DNA from: Balneatrix alpica DSM 16621
GTDB lineage: Bacteria > Pseudomonadota > Gammaproteobacteria > Pseudomonadales > Balneatricaceae
Assembly: GCF_000619885.1 (NCBI RefSeq)
Contig: NZ_JHUZ01000006.1
Coordinates: 496,001 to 560,000, forward strand
DNA: 64,000 bases
Direction: 5' to 3'
Shown here: positions 31,673-39,610 of the stretch, one piece after another
Layout: each line of letters opens with the position of its first letter
Numbering within the stretch: the first letter of the stretch is position 1
Notes under the pieces: generated by a model
Database searches by the model: none
Told to the model about the DNA's origin: nothing
The model's input: the letters and a program-made list of their open reading frames with translations, nothing else
Translations under genes and position numbers: made by a program

Positions 31673-32352
31673 GCCCGCCATTACAGGTGTTGCTGGTCGA
31701 GGATGATTTTGATCTGGCCGCTTCGGTGGCTGACTACCTGGCCCTGGAGCAGATCGAAGTAGAGCTGGCCTACCATGGCCAGGCCGGGTTACAGCTGGCG
31801 TTACAGCAGCATTACGATGTCCTGCTGTTGGATCTGATGCTACCCCGGTTGGATGGCTTGAGCCTGTGCCAACAACTGCGGGCCGAAGGGGTGGATACGC
31901 CGGTGTTGATGTTAACCGCGCGGGATACCCTGGATGACAAGGTGGCGGGCTTCCGTGCCGGCAGCGATGACTACCTGGTCAAACCCTTTGCGCTGGAGGA
32001 GCTGGTGATGCGGGTGCGTGCCCTGGCCAGTCGGCGCAGTGGTCGTGCCCGGCGTTTGCAGGTGGCGGATTTATGTCTCGATCTGGATCGGCATCAGGCC
32101 TGGCGGGCAGATCAGTTACTCAAGTTGACCCCCAGTGGTTGGGTGTTATTGGAGGCGCTGGTTCGTGCCAGTCCTGCTTTATTAAGCCGTAGCCAGTTGG
32201 CCCAGCGTCTGTGGCCAGACAGCCCTCCGGACTCTGACGCCCTGAAGGTGCATTTATTTCATTTGCGTCAGCAGGTGGATAAACCCTTTGCCCGGCCATT
32301 GATTCACACCCGCCCGGGGCAGGGGGTATATCTGCAGCTTGAGGAGCAATAA
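31669..32352 (+). CDS. OmpR-family response regulator
   Basis: A 227-residue two-component regulator. Receiver residues are intact: acidic Glu11/Asp12, phosphorylation Asp55 in LLLDLMLP, Thr83 and Lys105 in VKPFA. The C-terminal winged-helix domain follows (about 130-227). It overlaps the pump stop (ATGA) and abuts the kinase gene directly (TAA then ATG). The PmrA/QseB-type box upstream of the operon is its likely target. PmrA/QseB-like by length and context only. Confidence 0.93.
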   Translation: MSPPLQVLLVEDDFDLAASVADYLALEQIEVELAYHGQAGLQLALQQHYDVLLLDLMLPRLDGLSLCQQLRAEGVDTPVLMLTARDTLDDKVAGFRAGSDDYLVKPFALEELVMRVRALASRRSGRARRLQVADLCLDLDRHQAWRADQLLKLTPSGWVLLEALVRASPALLSRSQLAQRLWPDSPPDSDALKVHLFHLRQQVDKPFARPLIHTRPGQGVYLQLEEQ

Positions 32353-33657
32353 ATGCGTCTAGGTCAGTTAAGCATGCGTCAGGAACTCAGCCTGTTCGTG
32401 TTGGGTTTGGCGTTAATCTCGGCGTTATTTTTTGCCGAATGGTTATGGCGCTATTTCGAACAGGGGTTGGATCAGGCGATACGTTCCTCGCTGCTGATGG
32501 AGGCACGGGCCTTTGAGCAGGCTTATCGACAGAATCCGGAGGCGACACTGCCCCATACCTATTCCACCTACTTTTATCTGGATGACTGGCGCCAGGTGCC
32601 GGACTTTTATCAACAGCAGATTCCTTTGGCGGAACTGGCCCCTGGCCAGTTTTTTCTGACCGAATACAGCCCGCGAGGGGAAGGGCAATGGCGCGATGTG
32701 CGTTTTATTCAGGCCTATCACTACCCGCTGTTTGATGGCCGTTCGCTGTATTTGATCTCGAACTATGATGCCAACCTGATGAGCGCTGAGGAGTTACGGG
32801 AGTTTGAACGTCCCTGGTTTAACAGCTTATGGCTGGTGGCGGGCTATTTTCTGCTGATGTTGCTGGTGGTGCTGCTGTATAACTACCGGGTTTATTGCGC
32901 CAGTGAACGTCTGGCGCGATGGGCAGAGCGCTTGTCGATGGACACCTGGTCCGAGCCTTTGCCCGATTTTCGCTATCGGGAACTACGACGCATCGCCGAA
33001 CAGTTGCAGGCGGCATTCGCCCGCATTGGCGCTTTGCTGAGTCAGCGTCAGCAGTTTTTACGCCATGCCAGCCACGAATTACGCACCCCTATTGCGGTGA
33101 TTCGCGCCTGTATGGAGCTGTTGGAGCGGATGGAGATACCCGCTGCTGTGCAGCGCCCCCTGCAGCGGGTCAAGCGGGCCAATCATAGTATGCAGCAGTT
33201 GACCGAAACCCTGTTGTGGCTGAGCCGCGAGACTGAACAGCCGCCTGCCATTCGCAGTCTGAACCTGGCACAGGTGCTGGATGAGGTCAGTGAGGAGCTG
33301 CAATACCTGTTACAGGGCAAGGCAGTGATGGTGAATAAACACTATGGTGTGTCGGCTGAGCGGAGCCTGGCCGAGGTGCCGCTACGCATCGTATTGAGCA
33401 ATCTGCTGCGCAATGCCTTCCAATACACCCAGGAGGGGGAGGTGCGCCTGGTGTTGGCGGCGGATCATATTGTGATTGAAAACCAGGAGTATCTGGAGGG
33501 CAGCAGTCGCCATCAGCCGGGTGCGGGTTTAGGGCTGCTGTTAGTCGAGCAAATTTGCCAGCGCTTGCAGTGGCAGGTGCAGAGTGAGGCGTTGGCGGCG
33601 GGCTGGCGGGTGCATTTGCAGTTGCCGAAGAACGGCCGAGGAGGGGGGCATGTTTAG
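32353..33657 (+). CDS. Sensor histidine kinase of the efflux operon
   Basis: Membrane kinase of 434 residues, cognate partner of the preceding regulator. TM1 near residues 12-32, a periplasmic sensor of about 125 residues, TM2 near 158-178, a HAMP-like linker and HisKA with His241 in HASHELRTPIAV. The ATPase part has the N box (NLLRNAFQY) and GAGLGLLLVEQ, but where the DxGxG box is expected the sequence reads VIENQEYLEG. It may be a variant short-lid ATPase domain. Its end overlaps the start of the ABC-domain gene by eight bases. Confidence 0.9.
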   Translation: MRLGQLSMRQELSLFVLGLALISALFFAEWLWRYFEQGLDQAIRSSLLMEARAFEQAYRQNPEATLPHTYSTYFYLDDWRQVPDFYQQQIPLAELAPGQFFLTEYSPRGEGQWRDVRFIQAYHYPLFDGRSLYLISNYDANLMSAEELREFERPWFNSLWLVAGYFLLMLLVVLLYNYRVYCASERLARWAERLSMDTWSEPLPDFRYRELRRIAEQLQAAFARIGALLSQRQQFLRHASHELRTPIAVIRACMELLERMEIPAAVQRPLQRVKRANHSMQQLTETLLWLSRETEQPPAIRSLNLAQVLDEVSEELQYLLQGKAVMVNKHYGVSAERSLAEVPLRIVLSNLLRNAFQYTQEGEVRLVLAADHIVIENQEYLEGSSRHQPGAGLGLLLVEQICQRLQWQVQSEALAAGWRVHLQLPKNGRGGGHV

Positions 33658-34501
33658 CGTAGCCTCCATTGGGCGTAGTCACCGAGGGGTGATCAGCCTC
33701 ACCTGGTTGATGGTATTGGCAGAGAATGGGCTGATGGTACTGTTGCCGCTGCTGATCGGTAACTGTATTGATGACCTGTTGGACGGACAAAGCGCCGGGG
33801 TCATCAACCTGGGTATGCTATTGCTGGCCTTAGTGGTGCTGGGGGTAGCACGTCGGTTCTACGACACTCGTGTCTACGGCAGTATTCGTGTCAGTCTTGG
33901 GATAGCGGTACAACAGCACTTACAGGGACAAGCACTCTCTAGCCGCAATGCGCGTTTGGACATGTCCCGGGAGCTGGTGGATTTTCTCGAAAATGAAGTG
34001 CCGCCACTCCTGACCGCGGTGATTCAGATTGTGGCGGCGATTGTCATTCTGGCCACTTTTTCCCCCTGGTTGTCCCTGAGTGCGATTCTGGCGGGGGGCG
34101 GTATGTTGTTGTTCTATGCCTGTGTGCATCAACGCTTTATTCGTCTTAATCAATTGCTCAATAACCAGCGGGAGCGACAGGTGAGCGTACTTGCCTCCTT
34201 GTCGCTCACAGGATTGCGTGTTCATCTCCGTAAATTACGCAGCCGGGAAGTGCGTCTATCCGATACCGAAGCGCTGTTATATGGGCTGATTTTTATCCTG
34301 CTGTTTGGCTTTGTGTTGACCAATCTGTATTTGACGGCGCAGCTGGTGGAACCCTCCACTGGGACGGTATTCGCCATCCTCAGCTATTCCCTCGAATTCG
34401 TGGAGGCTGCCGTGTTGTTGCCTATAACTTTGCAGGGGCTGTCTCGCCTGGCCGAAATTAGTAGTCGGCTGCAGCAGGTGGAGAGTTTGAGGGAGGCTTA
34501 A
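33650..34501 (+). CDS. ABC transporter six-TM domain protein without ATPase
   Basis: A 283-residue membrane protein resembling the transmembrane half of an exporter ABC protein. About five to six TM helices are visible, with LVDFLENEVPPLLTAVIQI after TM3 like type-I exporter domains. No Walker A, Walker B or signature motif follows; the gene simply stops. I see no frameshift remnant of an ATPase domain downstream, because argA starts its reverse frame right after. It overlaps the kinase gene by eight bases and is the last gene of the efflux operon. Function unknown; stand-alone domains of this kind are annotated but uncharacterised. Confidence 0.8.
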   Translation: MFSVASIGRSHRGVISLTWLMVLAENGLMVLLPLLIGNCIDDLLDGQSAGVINLGMLLLALVVLGVARRFYDTRVYGSIRVSLGIAVQQHLQGQALSSRNARLDMSRELVDFLENEVPPLLTAVIQIVAAIVILATFSPWLSLSAILAGGGMLLFYACVHQRFIRLNQLLNNQRERQVSVLASLSLTGLRVHLRKLRSREVRLSDTEALLYGLIFILLFGFVLTNLYLTAQLVEPSTGTVFAILSYSLEFVEAAVLLPITLQGLSRLAEISSRLQQVESLREA

Positions 34502-34510
34502 GCCTCCCTC
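34489..34510. terminator. Perfect palindromic terminator over the stop codon
   Basis: GAGGGAGGC (34489-34497) pairs with GCCTCCCTC (34502-34510) around TTAA. The loop contains the TAA stop (34499-34501) of the ABC-domain gene. It lies between the convergent efflux and arg operons. There is no long T run. Confidence 0.65.
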
Positions 34511-34522
34511 TGACGTATTGGC

Positions 34523-35851
34523 CTACAGACTCTTAAAGAACACCTTGGAGTTACGTTGGAAGTTGTAGAGCGCCTGTTTTTTCGCGGGTAAGCGACTCAT
34601 GGGGGCAGGGGCAAAGCCATGCTCCAGGAACCAGTGGGCGGTGCGGGTGGTGAGTACAAAGAGTTCTTTGATGCCCTGTTTACGCGCCCGGCGCTCGATT
34701 TTTTCCAGCAGTTGCTCGCCGCGATCACCACCCCGGTATTGGGAATGTACTGCGACACAGGCCAGCTCCGCGCAGCCTTCATCGGGGAAGGGGTAAAGCG
34801 CAGCACAGGCGATAATGGTGCCGTCCCGGTCGATCAGGGTGAAACGCTCAATCTCCGCCTCTAGCAGCTCACGGGAGCGGCGCACCAGGATGCCTGCCTC
34901 TTCCAGGGGGCGCAGCAGTTCCAGCAGGCCACCGACATCTTCAATGGTGGCTTGGCGGACCTGCTCATAGGACTGCTCCACCACCATGGTGCCGCTGCCC
35001 TCGCGGGAGAAGAGTTCGGTCAGCAGGGCGCCATCCTGGCGGTAGGAAATCAAATGGGTACGGCTGACGCCGCCTTTGCAAGCGCCGACCAGCGCCTGCA
35101 GCACCCGCGCCAGTTCGCTGATCGGCTCATCGGCCCCCATGCGGGCGGAATGCAGGCGAATCAGGCGCTCGGCCTTGGGTACCACCAATTCGTTAATCAC
35201 CTGGCCGCGGCTGTTGACGACCCCCTGATCGGCGCTAAAGGCAATCAGTTTATCGGCTTTGAGGGCGATGGCCGCCTGGGTAGCCACTTCTTCTACGGAG
35301 AGGTTGAATGCCTCGCCGGTGGGGGAGTAGCCGATATTGGATAGCAGCACGATGGCGTTGTCGTTCAGCAGGCGGTTGATCGCCGAGGCATCGATACGGC
35401 GGACTTCGCCGGTGTAATACATGTCCTGGCCTTCACTGACGCCAATCGGCCGGGCGGCGACAAAATTGCCCCCCACCACGCGGATACGGGCATTGTGCAT
35501 GGGGGAATTGGCCAGCCCCATCGACATCAGCGCTTCGATATTGATCCGCGCCACCCCCACTGCTTCCTTCACGCACTCCAGAGTGTCTTCGTCGGTGATC
35601 CGTTGGTGCAGGTGCAGGCGATTAGGGAGACCTTTGGCCTGTAGCCGTGCCTCGATCTGCGGGCGGGTACCGTGGATCAGCACCAGGCGCACCCCCAGGC
35701 TGTTGAGCAGGGCGATATCGTGAATGATGTTGCTGAAGTTGGGGTGCTCCAGCGCCTCTCCCCCCAACATGATGACAAAGGTCTTGCCCCGATGGGCATT
35801 GATATAGGGGGAAGAGTGGCGAAACCAGCTGACGTATTCGTGAGCGTTCAC
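34523..35851 (-). CDS. argA: N-acetylglutamate synthase ArgA
   Basis: Acetylates glutamate to start arginine synthesis. The 442-residue protein has an amino-acid-kinase N-terminal domain (about 20-285; VIMLGGEAL, VLIHGTRP, LLSNIGYSPTGE) and a C-terminal GNAT acetyltransferase domain (about 290-435; CVAVHSQYRGGDRGEQLL). Usual length and architecture of the gammaproteobacterial enzyme. Its ATG overlaps the end of argE by four bases, so argE-argA form an operon. Confidence 0.96.
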   Translation of the reverse strand: MNAHEYVSWFRHSSPYINAHRGKTFVIMLGGEALEHPNFSNIIHDIALLNSLGVRLVLIHGTRPQIEARLQAKGLPNRLHLHQRITDEDTLECVKEAVGVARINIEALMSMGLANSPMHNARIRVVGGNFVAARPIGVSEGQDMYYTGEVRRIDASAINRLLNDNAIVLLSNIGYSPTGEAFNLSVEEVATQAAIALKADKLIAFSADQGVVNSRGQVINELVVPKAERLIRLHSARMGADEPISELARVLQALVGACKGGVSRTHLISYRQDGALLTELFSREGSGTMVVEQSYEQVRQATIEDVGGLLELLRPLEEAGILVRRSRELLEAEIERFTLIDRDGTIIACAALYPFPDEGCAELACVAVHSQYRGGDRGEQLLEKIERRARKQGIKELFVLTTRTAHWFLEHGFAPAPMSRLPAKKQALYNFQRNSKVFFKSL

Positions 35852-37023
35852 TTGGGTTTTTGCACCTCGGCTGACGGTGAAGTCAAACAGTAATGGCTGA
35901 TTAATCGACGCAAAATGCCAATGGCTGGATCGATCTGATCCAGGGCAAGATATTCGTTGGGTTGGTGGGCCTGGTCAATGGAGCCGGGGCCTAAAATCAG
36001 GGTTTCCATGCCCAGTTGCTGCAAAAACGGCCCCTCGGTGGCAAAGGCCACACTTTCCGCCGGCTGACCGCTTAATTGCTCGCAGATCTGTACCAGCTCA
36101 GCATCCCGCGCATTTTGGAAGGCGGGCACGCCGCCAAATAAGGGGTAGAAATCAAATTCCACCCCGGCCCGCTCGGCAACGGGACGCAGGCGCCGTTCCA
36201 GCTCGGCATGCAGGGCATCATTATCCATTCCCGGCAGGGGGCGCAGGTCAAACTCAAGCTCGCAACTGGCGCAGATGCGGTTGGGGTTATCGCCGCCATG
36301 AATACAGCCCAGGTTGAGGGTGGGCACGGAGACGGCAAAACTGGCGTCCTGATAGCGGTTTTGCAGTTCGCTGCGGAACTGCAGCAGCTCAGCCAGCATG
36401 AGATGCATCGCCTCCATGGCGTTGTTGCCCAGTGCCGGGTTGGAGGAGTGGCCCGCCTGACCGGTCAGGCGCAAGCCCTGCATCATAATGCCTTTGTGCT
36501 GATAGATCGGCTTGAGGCTGGTGGGCTCGCCAATGATGGCTTTGCGCGCCCGGGGTTTGCCCGCCGCTGCCAGGGCGCGGGCGCCGCTCATGGACGACTC
36601 TTCATCTGCGGTAGCCAGGATAATCAGCGGCTCTTGGAAGCGTTGCTCCAACAGCGGTCGTGCCGCCTCGATGGCAATCGGGAAAAAGCCTTTCATGTCG
36701 CAGCTGCCGAGACCGTACCAGCGCTGGTCTTTTTCGACCAGTTTGAAGGGATCACTTTGCCAGCGCTCAGGGTTACAGGGCACGGTGTCGGTATGTCCGG
36801 CCAGCACCAGGCCGCCGGGGCCGCTGCCATAGGTGGCGAGCAGATTAAATTTGCCGGGGCTGATGGGCATGATCTCGGTACGAAAGCCGAGGCTGCTGAG
36901 CCAGGACTCCAGCAGCAGTATCACTCCTTCATTGCTCATATCCAGCTCCGCCCGGGTACAGCTGACCGAGGGGGTGGCAATTAACTGGCGCAGTTGCTCC
37001 TGCAGGGTAGGTAGGCGCGGCAT
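35848..37023 (-). CDS. argE: Acetylornithine deacetylase ArgE
   Basis: Zinc hydrolase of the M20 family that removes the acetyl group from N-acetylornithine. Metal-ligand regions: LAGHTDTVPC (residues near 78), SCDMKGFF, and TADEESSMSGARAL with the catalytic Glu. A C-terminal histidine ligand lies in PGSIDQAHQPNEY. Length 391 residues. ATG 37023 follows AAGGAG. First gene of the argE-argA operon; no ARG box was found in the 117-base gap upstream. Confidence 0.96.
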   Translation of the reverse strand: MPRLPTLQEQLRQLIATPSVSCTRAELDMSNEGVILLLESWLSSLGFRTEIMPISPGKFNLLATYGSGPGGLVLAGHTDTVPCNPERWQSDPFKLVEKDQRWYGLGSCDMKGFFPIAIEAARPLLEQRFQEPLIILATADEESSMSGARALAAAGKPRARKAIIGEPTSLKPIYQHKGIMMQGLRLTGQAGHSSNPALGNNAMEAMHLMLAELLQFRSELQNRYQDASFAVSVPTLNLGCIHGGDNPNRICASCELEFDLRPLPGMDNDALHAELERRLRPVAERAGVEFDFYPLFGGVPAFQNARDAELVQICEQLSGQPAESVAFATEGPFLQQLGMETLILGPGSIDQAHQPNEYLALDQIDPAIGILRRLISHYCLTSPSAEVQKPK

Positions 37024-37140
37024 GATCTTTCTCCTTAATGCTGTTTACCCTAAGACGCCCACGGGTTCAGGTCAAATGGGCCTTGCCTTGCCGGGTGGGG
37101 GAGGGTTAGATAGCAGCCAGAGTTTCTGGGGGAGCGCAAC

Positions 37141-38493
37141 ATGGAACAGATGAACTGGGCACAATTACTCTGCAGTGAGCGATTGGGCAAGCAGGAGCAG
37201 GAAGAGTATGAAGCCGGGCGGACGCCCTTTCATAAGGACCATGATCGTATCTTCTTCTCTAATGCCTTTCGCCGTCTGTGCAAAAAGACCCAGGTGCACA
37301 GCCTGTCCCATAATGACAATGTGCATAATCGCCTGACCCATTCCCTGGAGGTCAGTTGCGTGGGGCGTAGCCTGGGGGTGCAGGTGGGGCGGGCGCTGAA
37401 GCAGGCCGGCCAGCTACCGCCGGGCTTTAGTGGCCATGATGTGGGGGCTATCGTGCAGTCTGCCTGTTTGGCCCATGATATTGGCAACCCGCCCTTTGGC
37501 CATTTTGGCGAGGCCTCAATCCGCCACTGGTTTATGGAGGCCAGAGAGAAAGGCTGGCTGGATGGCCTGACCGCGGCGCAGCAACAGGACTTTTTGGTAT
37601 TTGAAGGCAATGCCCAGGGCTTTCGGGTGCTGACCCAGCTGGAGTATCACTATCAAAAAGGCGGAATGCGACTGACCTATGCCACCCTGGGCAGTTTCCT
37701 CAAGTATCCCTGGTTATCGGATCATCCCCTGGCGCAGCAAAAAGGCAAATATGGCTGTAATCAGGCCGAGCGTGGTCTGCTGGAGCAGATTACCCAGCGC
37801 CTCGGGCTGCTGGCGCGGCCAGAGGGGGGATGGTATCGCCATCCGTTGGTGTATCTGATGGAGGCCGCTGATGATATCTGTTACGCCATTCTCGATCTGG
37901 AGGATGGGGTGGAGCTGGGGCTGCTGCGTGAGCAGGAGGTGATGAATATCCTGCGGCCGTTGGTGGGAGAGGCGAAAATTCAGGCGGTGAAGGGGGCGGA
38001 TTATCCCTGCGCTTTTTCTGCTAACTCCACCAAACACCTGGCCCTGCTGCGAGGTAAGGCGATTGAACATCTGGTGGCGGCGGTTTGTGCGGCCTTTATT
38101 GCCAACCAGCAGCAGATTCTCAGCGGTAAGTTGGAGGGAGACTTGATCAGCCACTGTGATCAGGCTACCCGTGACTGTATTGGTCAGGCCAAGGCGATTG
38201 CCCGTCAGCGCATTTTTAACCATAACGATCGTACCCGCTCCGAGATCGGTGCCTTCGCCACCCTGGAAAAACTGCTGACTCACTTTATTCAAGCCGCACG
38301 GGAGCAGGCCCTGCAACCGCAGTTGAGTTTTAAGAGCGAGCGTTTGCTGTTGTTGATGGGCTCCAGTCGACCGATGCCCGGCGATGATCTCTATACCAGT
38401 TATTTGAAGGTGCTCGACTATATCAGCGGCATGACGGATAACTTTGCCGTGGCCACGGCGCGGGAAATCACCGGCCACTTCCCTTCTGTTTAA
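37141..38493 (+). CDS. dgt: dGTPase-like deoxynucleoside triphosphohydrolase
   Basis: HD-domain enzyme of 450 residues hydrolysing dNTPs to deoxynucleosides and triphosphate. Visible: RTPFHKDHDRIFFSNAFRRL at the N-terminus, NRLTHSLEVSCVGR, and the HD motif with AHDIGNPPFGHFGE. ATG 37141 follows GGGGGAG. An in-frame ATG at 37150 is less well placed. The next gene is an inorganic triphosphatase candidate 10 bases away, which could consume the triphosphate product; that link is inference. Confidence 0.9.
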   Translation: MEQMNWAQLLCSERLGKQEQEEYEAGRTPFHKDHDRIFFSNAFRRLCKKTQVHSLSHNDNVHNRLTHSLEVSCVGRSLGVQVGRALKQAGQLPPGFSGHDVGAIVQSACLAHDIGNPPFGHFGEASIRHWFMEAREKGWLDGLTAAQQQDFLVFEGNAQGFRVLTQLEYHYQKGGMRLTYATLGSFLKYPWLSDHPLAQQKGKYGCNQAERGLLEQITQRLGLLARPEGGWYRHPLVYLMEAADDICYAILDLEDGVELGLLREQEVMNILRPLVGEAKIQAVKGADYPCAFSANSTKHLALLRGKAIEHLVAAVCAAFIANQQQILSGKLEGDLISHCDQATRDCIGQAKAIARQRIFNHNDRTRSEIGAFATLEKLLTHFIQAAREQALQPQLSFKSERLLLLMGSSRPMPGDDLYTSYLKVLDYISGMTDNFAVATAREITGHFPSV

Positions 38494-38503
38494 GGTGCGC
38501 GAG

Positions 38504-39610
38504 ATGAGCAAAGAAATTGAGCTGAAGTTGAGCCTGGTACCCGAAGCGATTGAGCAGTTGGAGGTGCATCCGCTGCTGCAGCTGGCCCAATACCAGGGGC
38601 GCAAGCACCTGTTAAACACCTATTTTGATACCCCAGCGCTGCACCTGCAGCAGCAGCGTATTGCCCTGCGTATCCGCCAGCGCGGGCCGGAGGACTTTGT
38701 CCAGACCCTGAAAACCCAGGGCAGTAGCCTGGGGGGATTATCCCAGCGGGGGGAGTGGGAAGTCCCCCTGGCTCAACCGGCTTTGCAGTTGGAGTTATTA
38801 CCAGAGGGCGCTTGGCCGGTGGAACTTAAAGGGATTAAGCAACAACTCCAACCGGCTTTTCGCACCGATTTTCAGCGCCGCCAATGGTTGCTGGAGTGGC
38901 AGGGCAGCCGTATCGAATTGGTGCTGGATCAGGGGGTGATTGAGGTTGGAGAACAGCAACAGCCGCTCTGTGAGGTGGAGCTGGAGCTGTTACAGGGCCA
39001 GCCGGAAACCCTGTTGCAACTGGGCCGGCAACTGAGTGACAAGGTGGCGCTGCAGCCCTGTGATATCAGCAAAGCCGAGCGTGGTTATCGCTTATTCAGC
39101 CAGCAATGGCAGCCTCGTCCGCTGCCAGAGCCCGCCTGGGCAGGCTTAAGCCTGGAGCAGGCTTATCAAGCTCAGCTGCAATGGCTGGCCACCCGTTGGG
39201 GACAACAGTGGCAGCTCTATCTGTATCAACCGCAGTGGCAACAGGGGCAAGTACTGCTGCAGTTGTTACAGCAAATGCAGCATACATTGGAGGCTTTCAC
39301 ACCGGTGTTGGGGCTGGCGCCTGTGTCCGTCTTGCAGCCGTTGCGCCAGGGATTGAGTGAATTACAAGGTGCGTTGGCCTGGCGGGAACTGCAACAGCAA
39401 TGGCAACTGCCGGACAGCCATCCATTGGTGCAGAGTGGTCAGCAGCTCGTGCAGCAACGCTTGCAGGAATTGAATCTGGCGCTCTGGCCGGGGCAGTTGT
39501 TGTTGGGGTTACAAAGCTGGTTGTATAGCCGGGGCTGGCAGGAGCAGTTGAGCGAGGAGCAACATCGACTCTGCCAGGCGCCGCTGCTCTCCTCCCAGGC
39601 GCTAGGTTAG
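38504..39610 (+). CDS. CYTH-domain protein (YgiF-like inorganic triphosphatase)
   Basis: The N-terminal CYTH domain (about 1-200) starts EIELKL, the ExExK motif that binds metal and triphosphate, with NTYFDTPALHL, LRIRQRG and DISKAERGY. Residues beyond 210 form a Gln- and Leu-rich helical region of about 150 residues in the place of the CHAD domain of E. coli YgiF, without recognisable CHAD histidines. In E. coli ygiF sits directly upstream of glnE; here a kinase gene on the other strand is inserted between them. Its stop overlaps that kinase gene tail to tail. Confidence 0.85.
   Translation: MSKEIELKLSLVPEAIEQLEVHPLLQLAQYQGRKHLLNTYFDTPALHLQQQRIALRIRQRGPEDFVQTLKTQGSSLGGLSQRGEWEVPLAQPALQLELLPEGAWPVELKGIKQQLQPAFRTDFQRRQWLLEWQGSRIELVLDQGVIEVGEQQQPLCEVELELLQGQPETLLQLGRQLSDKVALQPCDISKAERGYRLFSQQWQPRPLPEPAWAGLSLEQAYQAQLQWLATRWGQQWQLYLYQPQWQQGQVLLQLLQQMQHTLEAFTPVLGLAPVSVLQPLRQGLSELQGALAWRELQQQWQLPDSHPLVQSGQQLVQQRLQELNLALWPGQLLLGLQSWLYSRGWQEQLSEEQHRLCQAPLLSSQALG

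Noticed and set aside
36208-36984. 258-codon plus-strand frame opposite argE
   Set aside because: argE motifs are complete on the minus strand; the antisense protein is Gln/Ala/Gly-rich with no motif.
37714-38619. 301-codon frame opposite the dGTPase gene
   Set aside because: Mirror of a well-supported gene, no family features, runs across two plus-strand genes.
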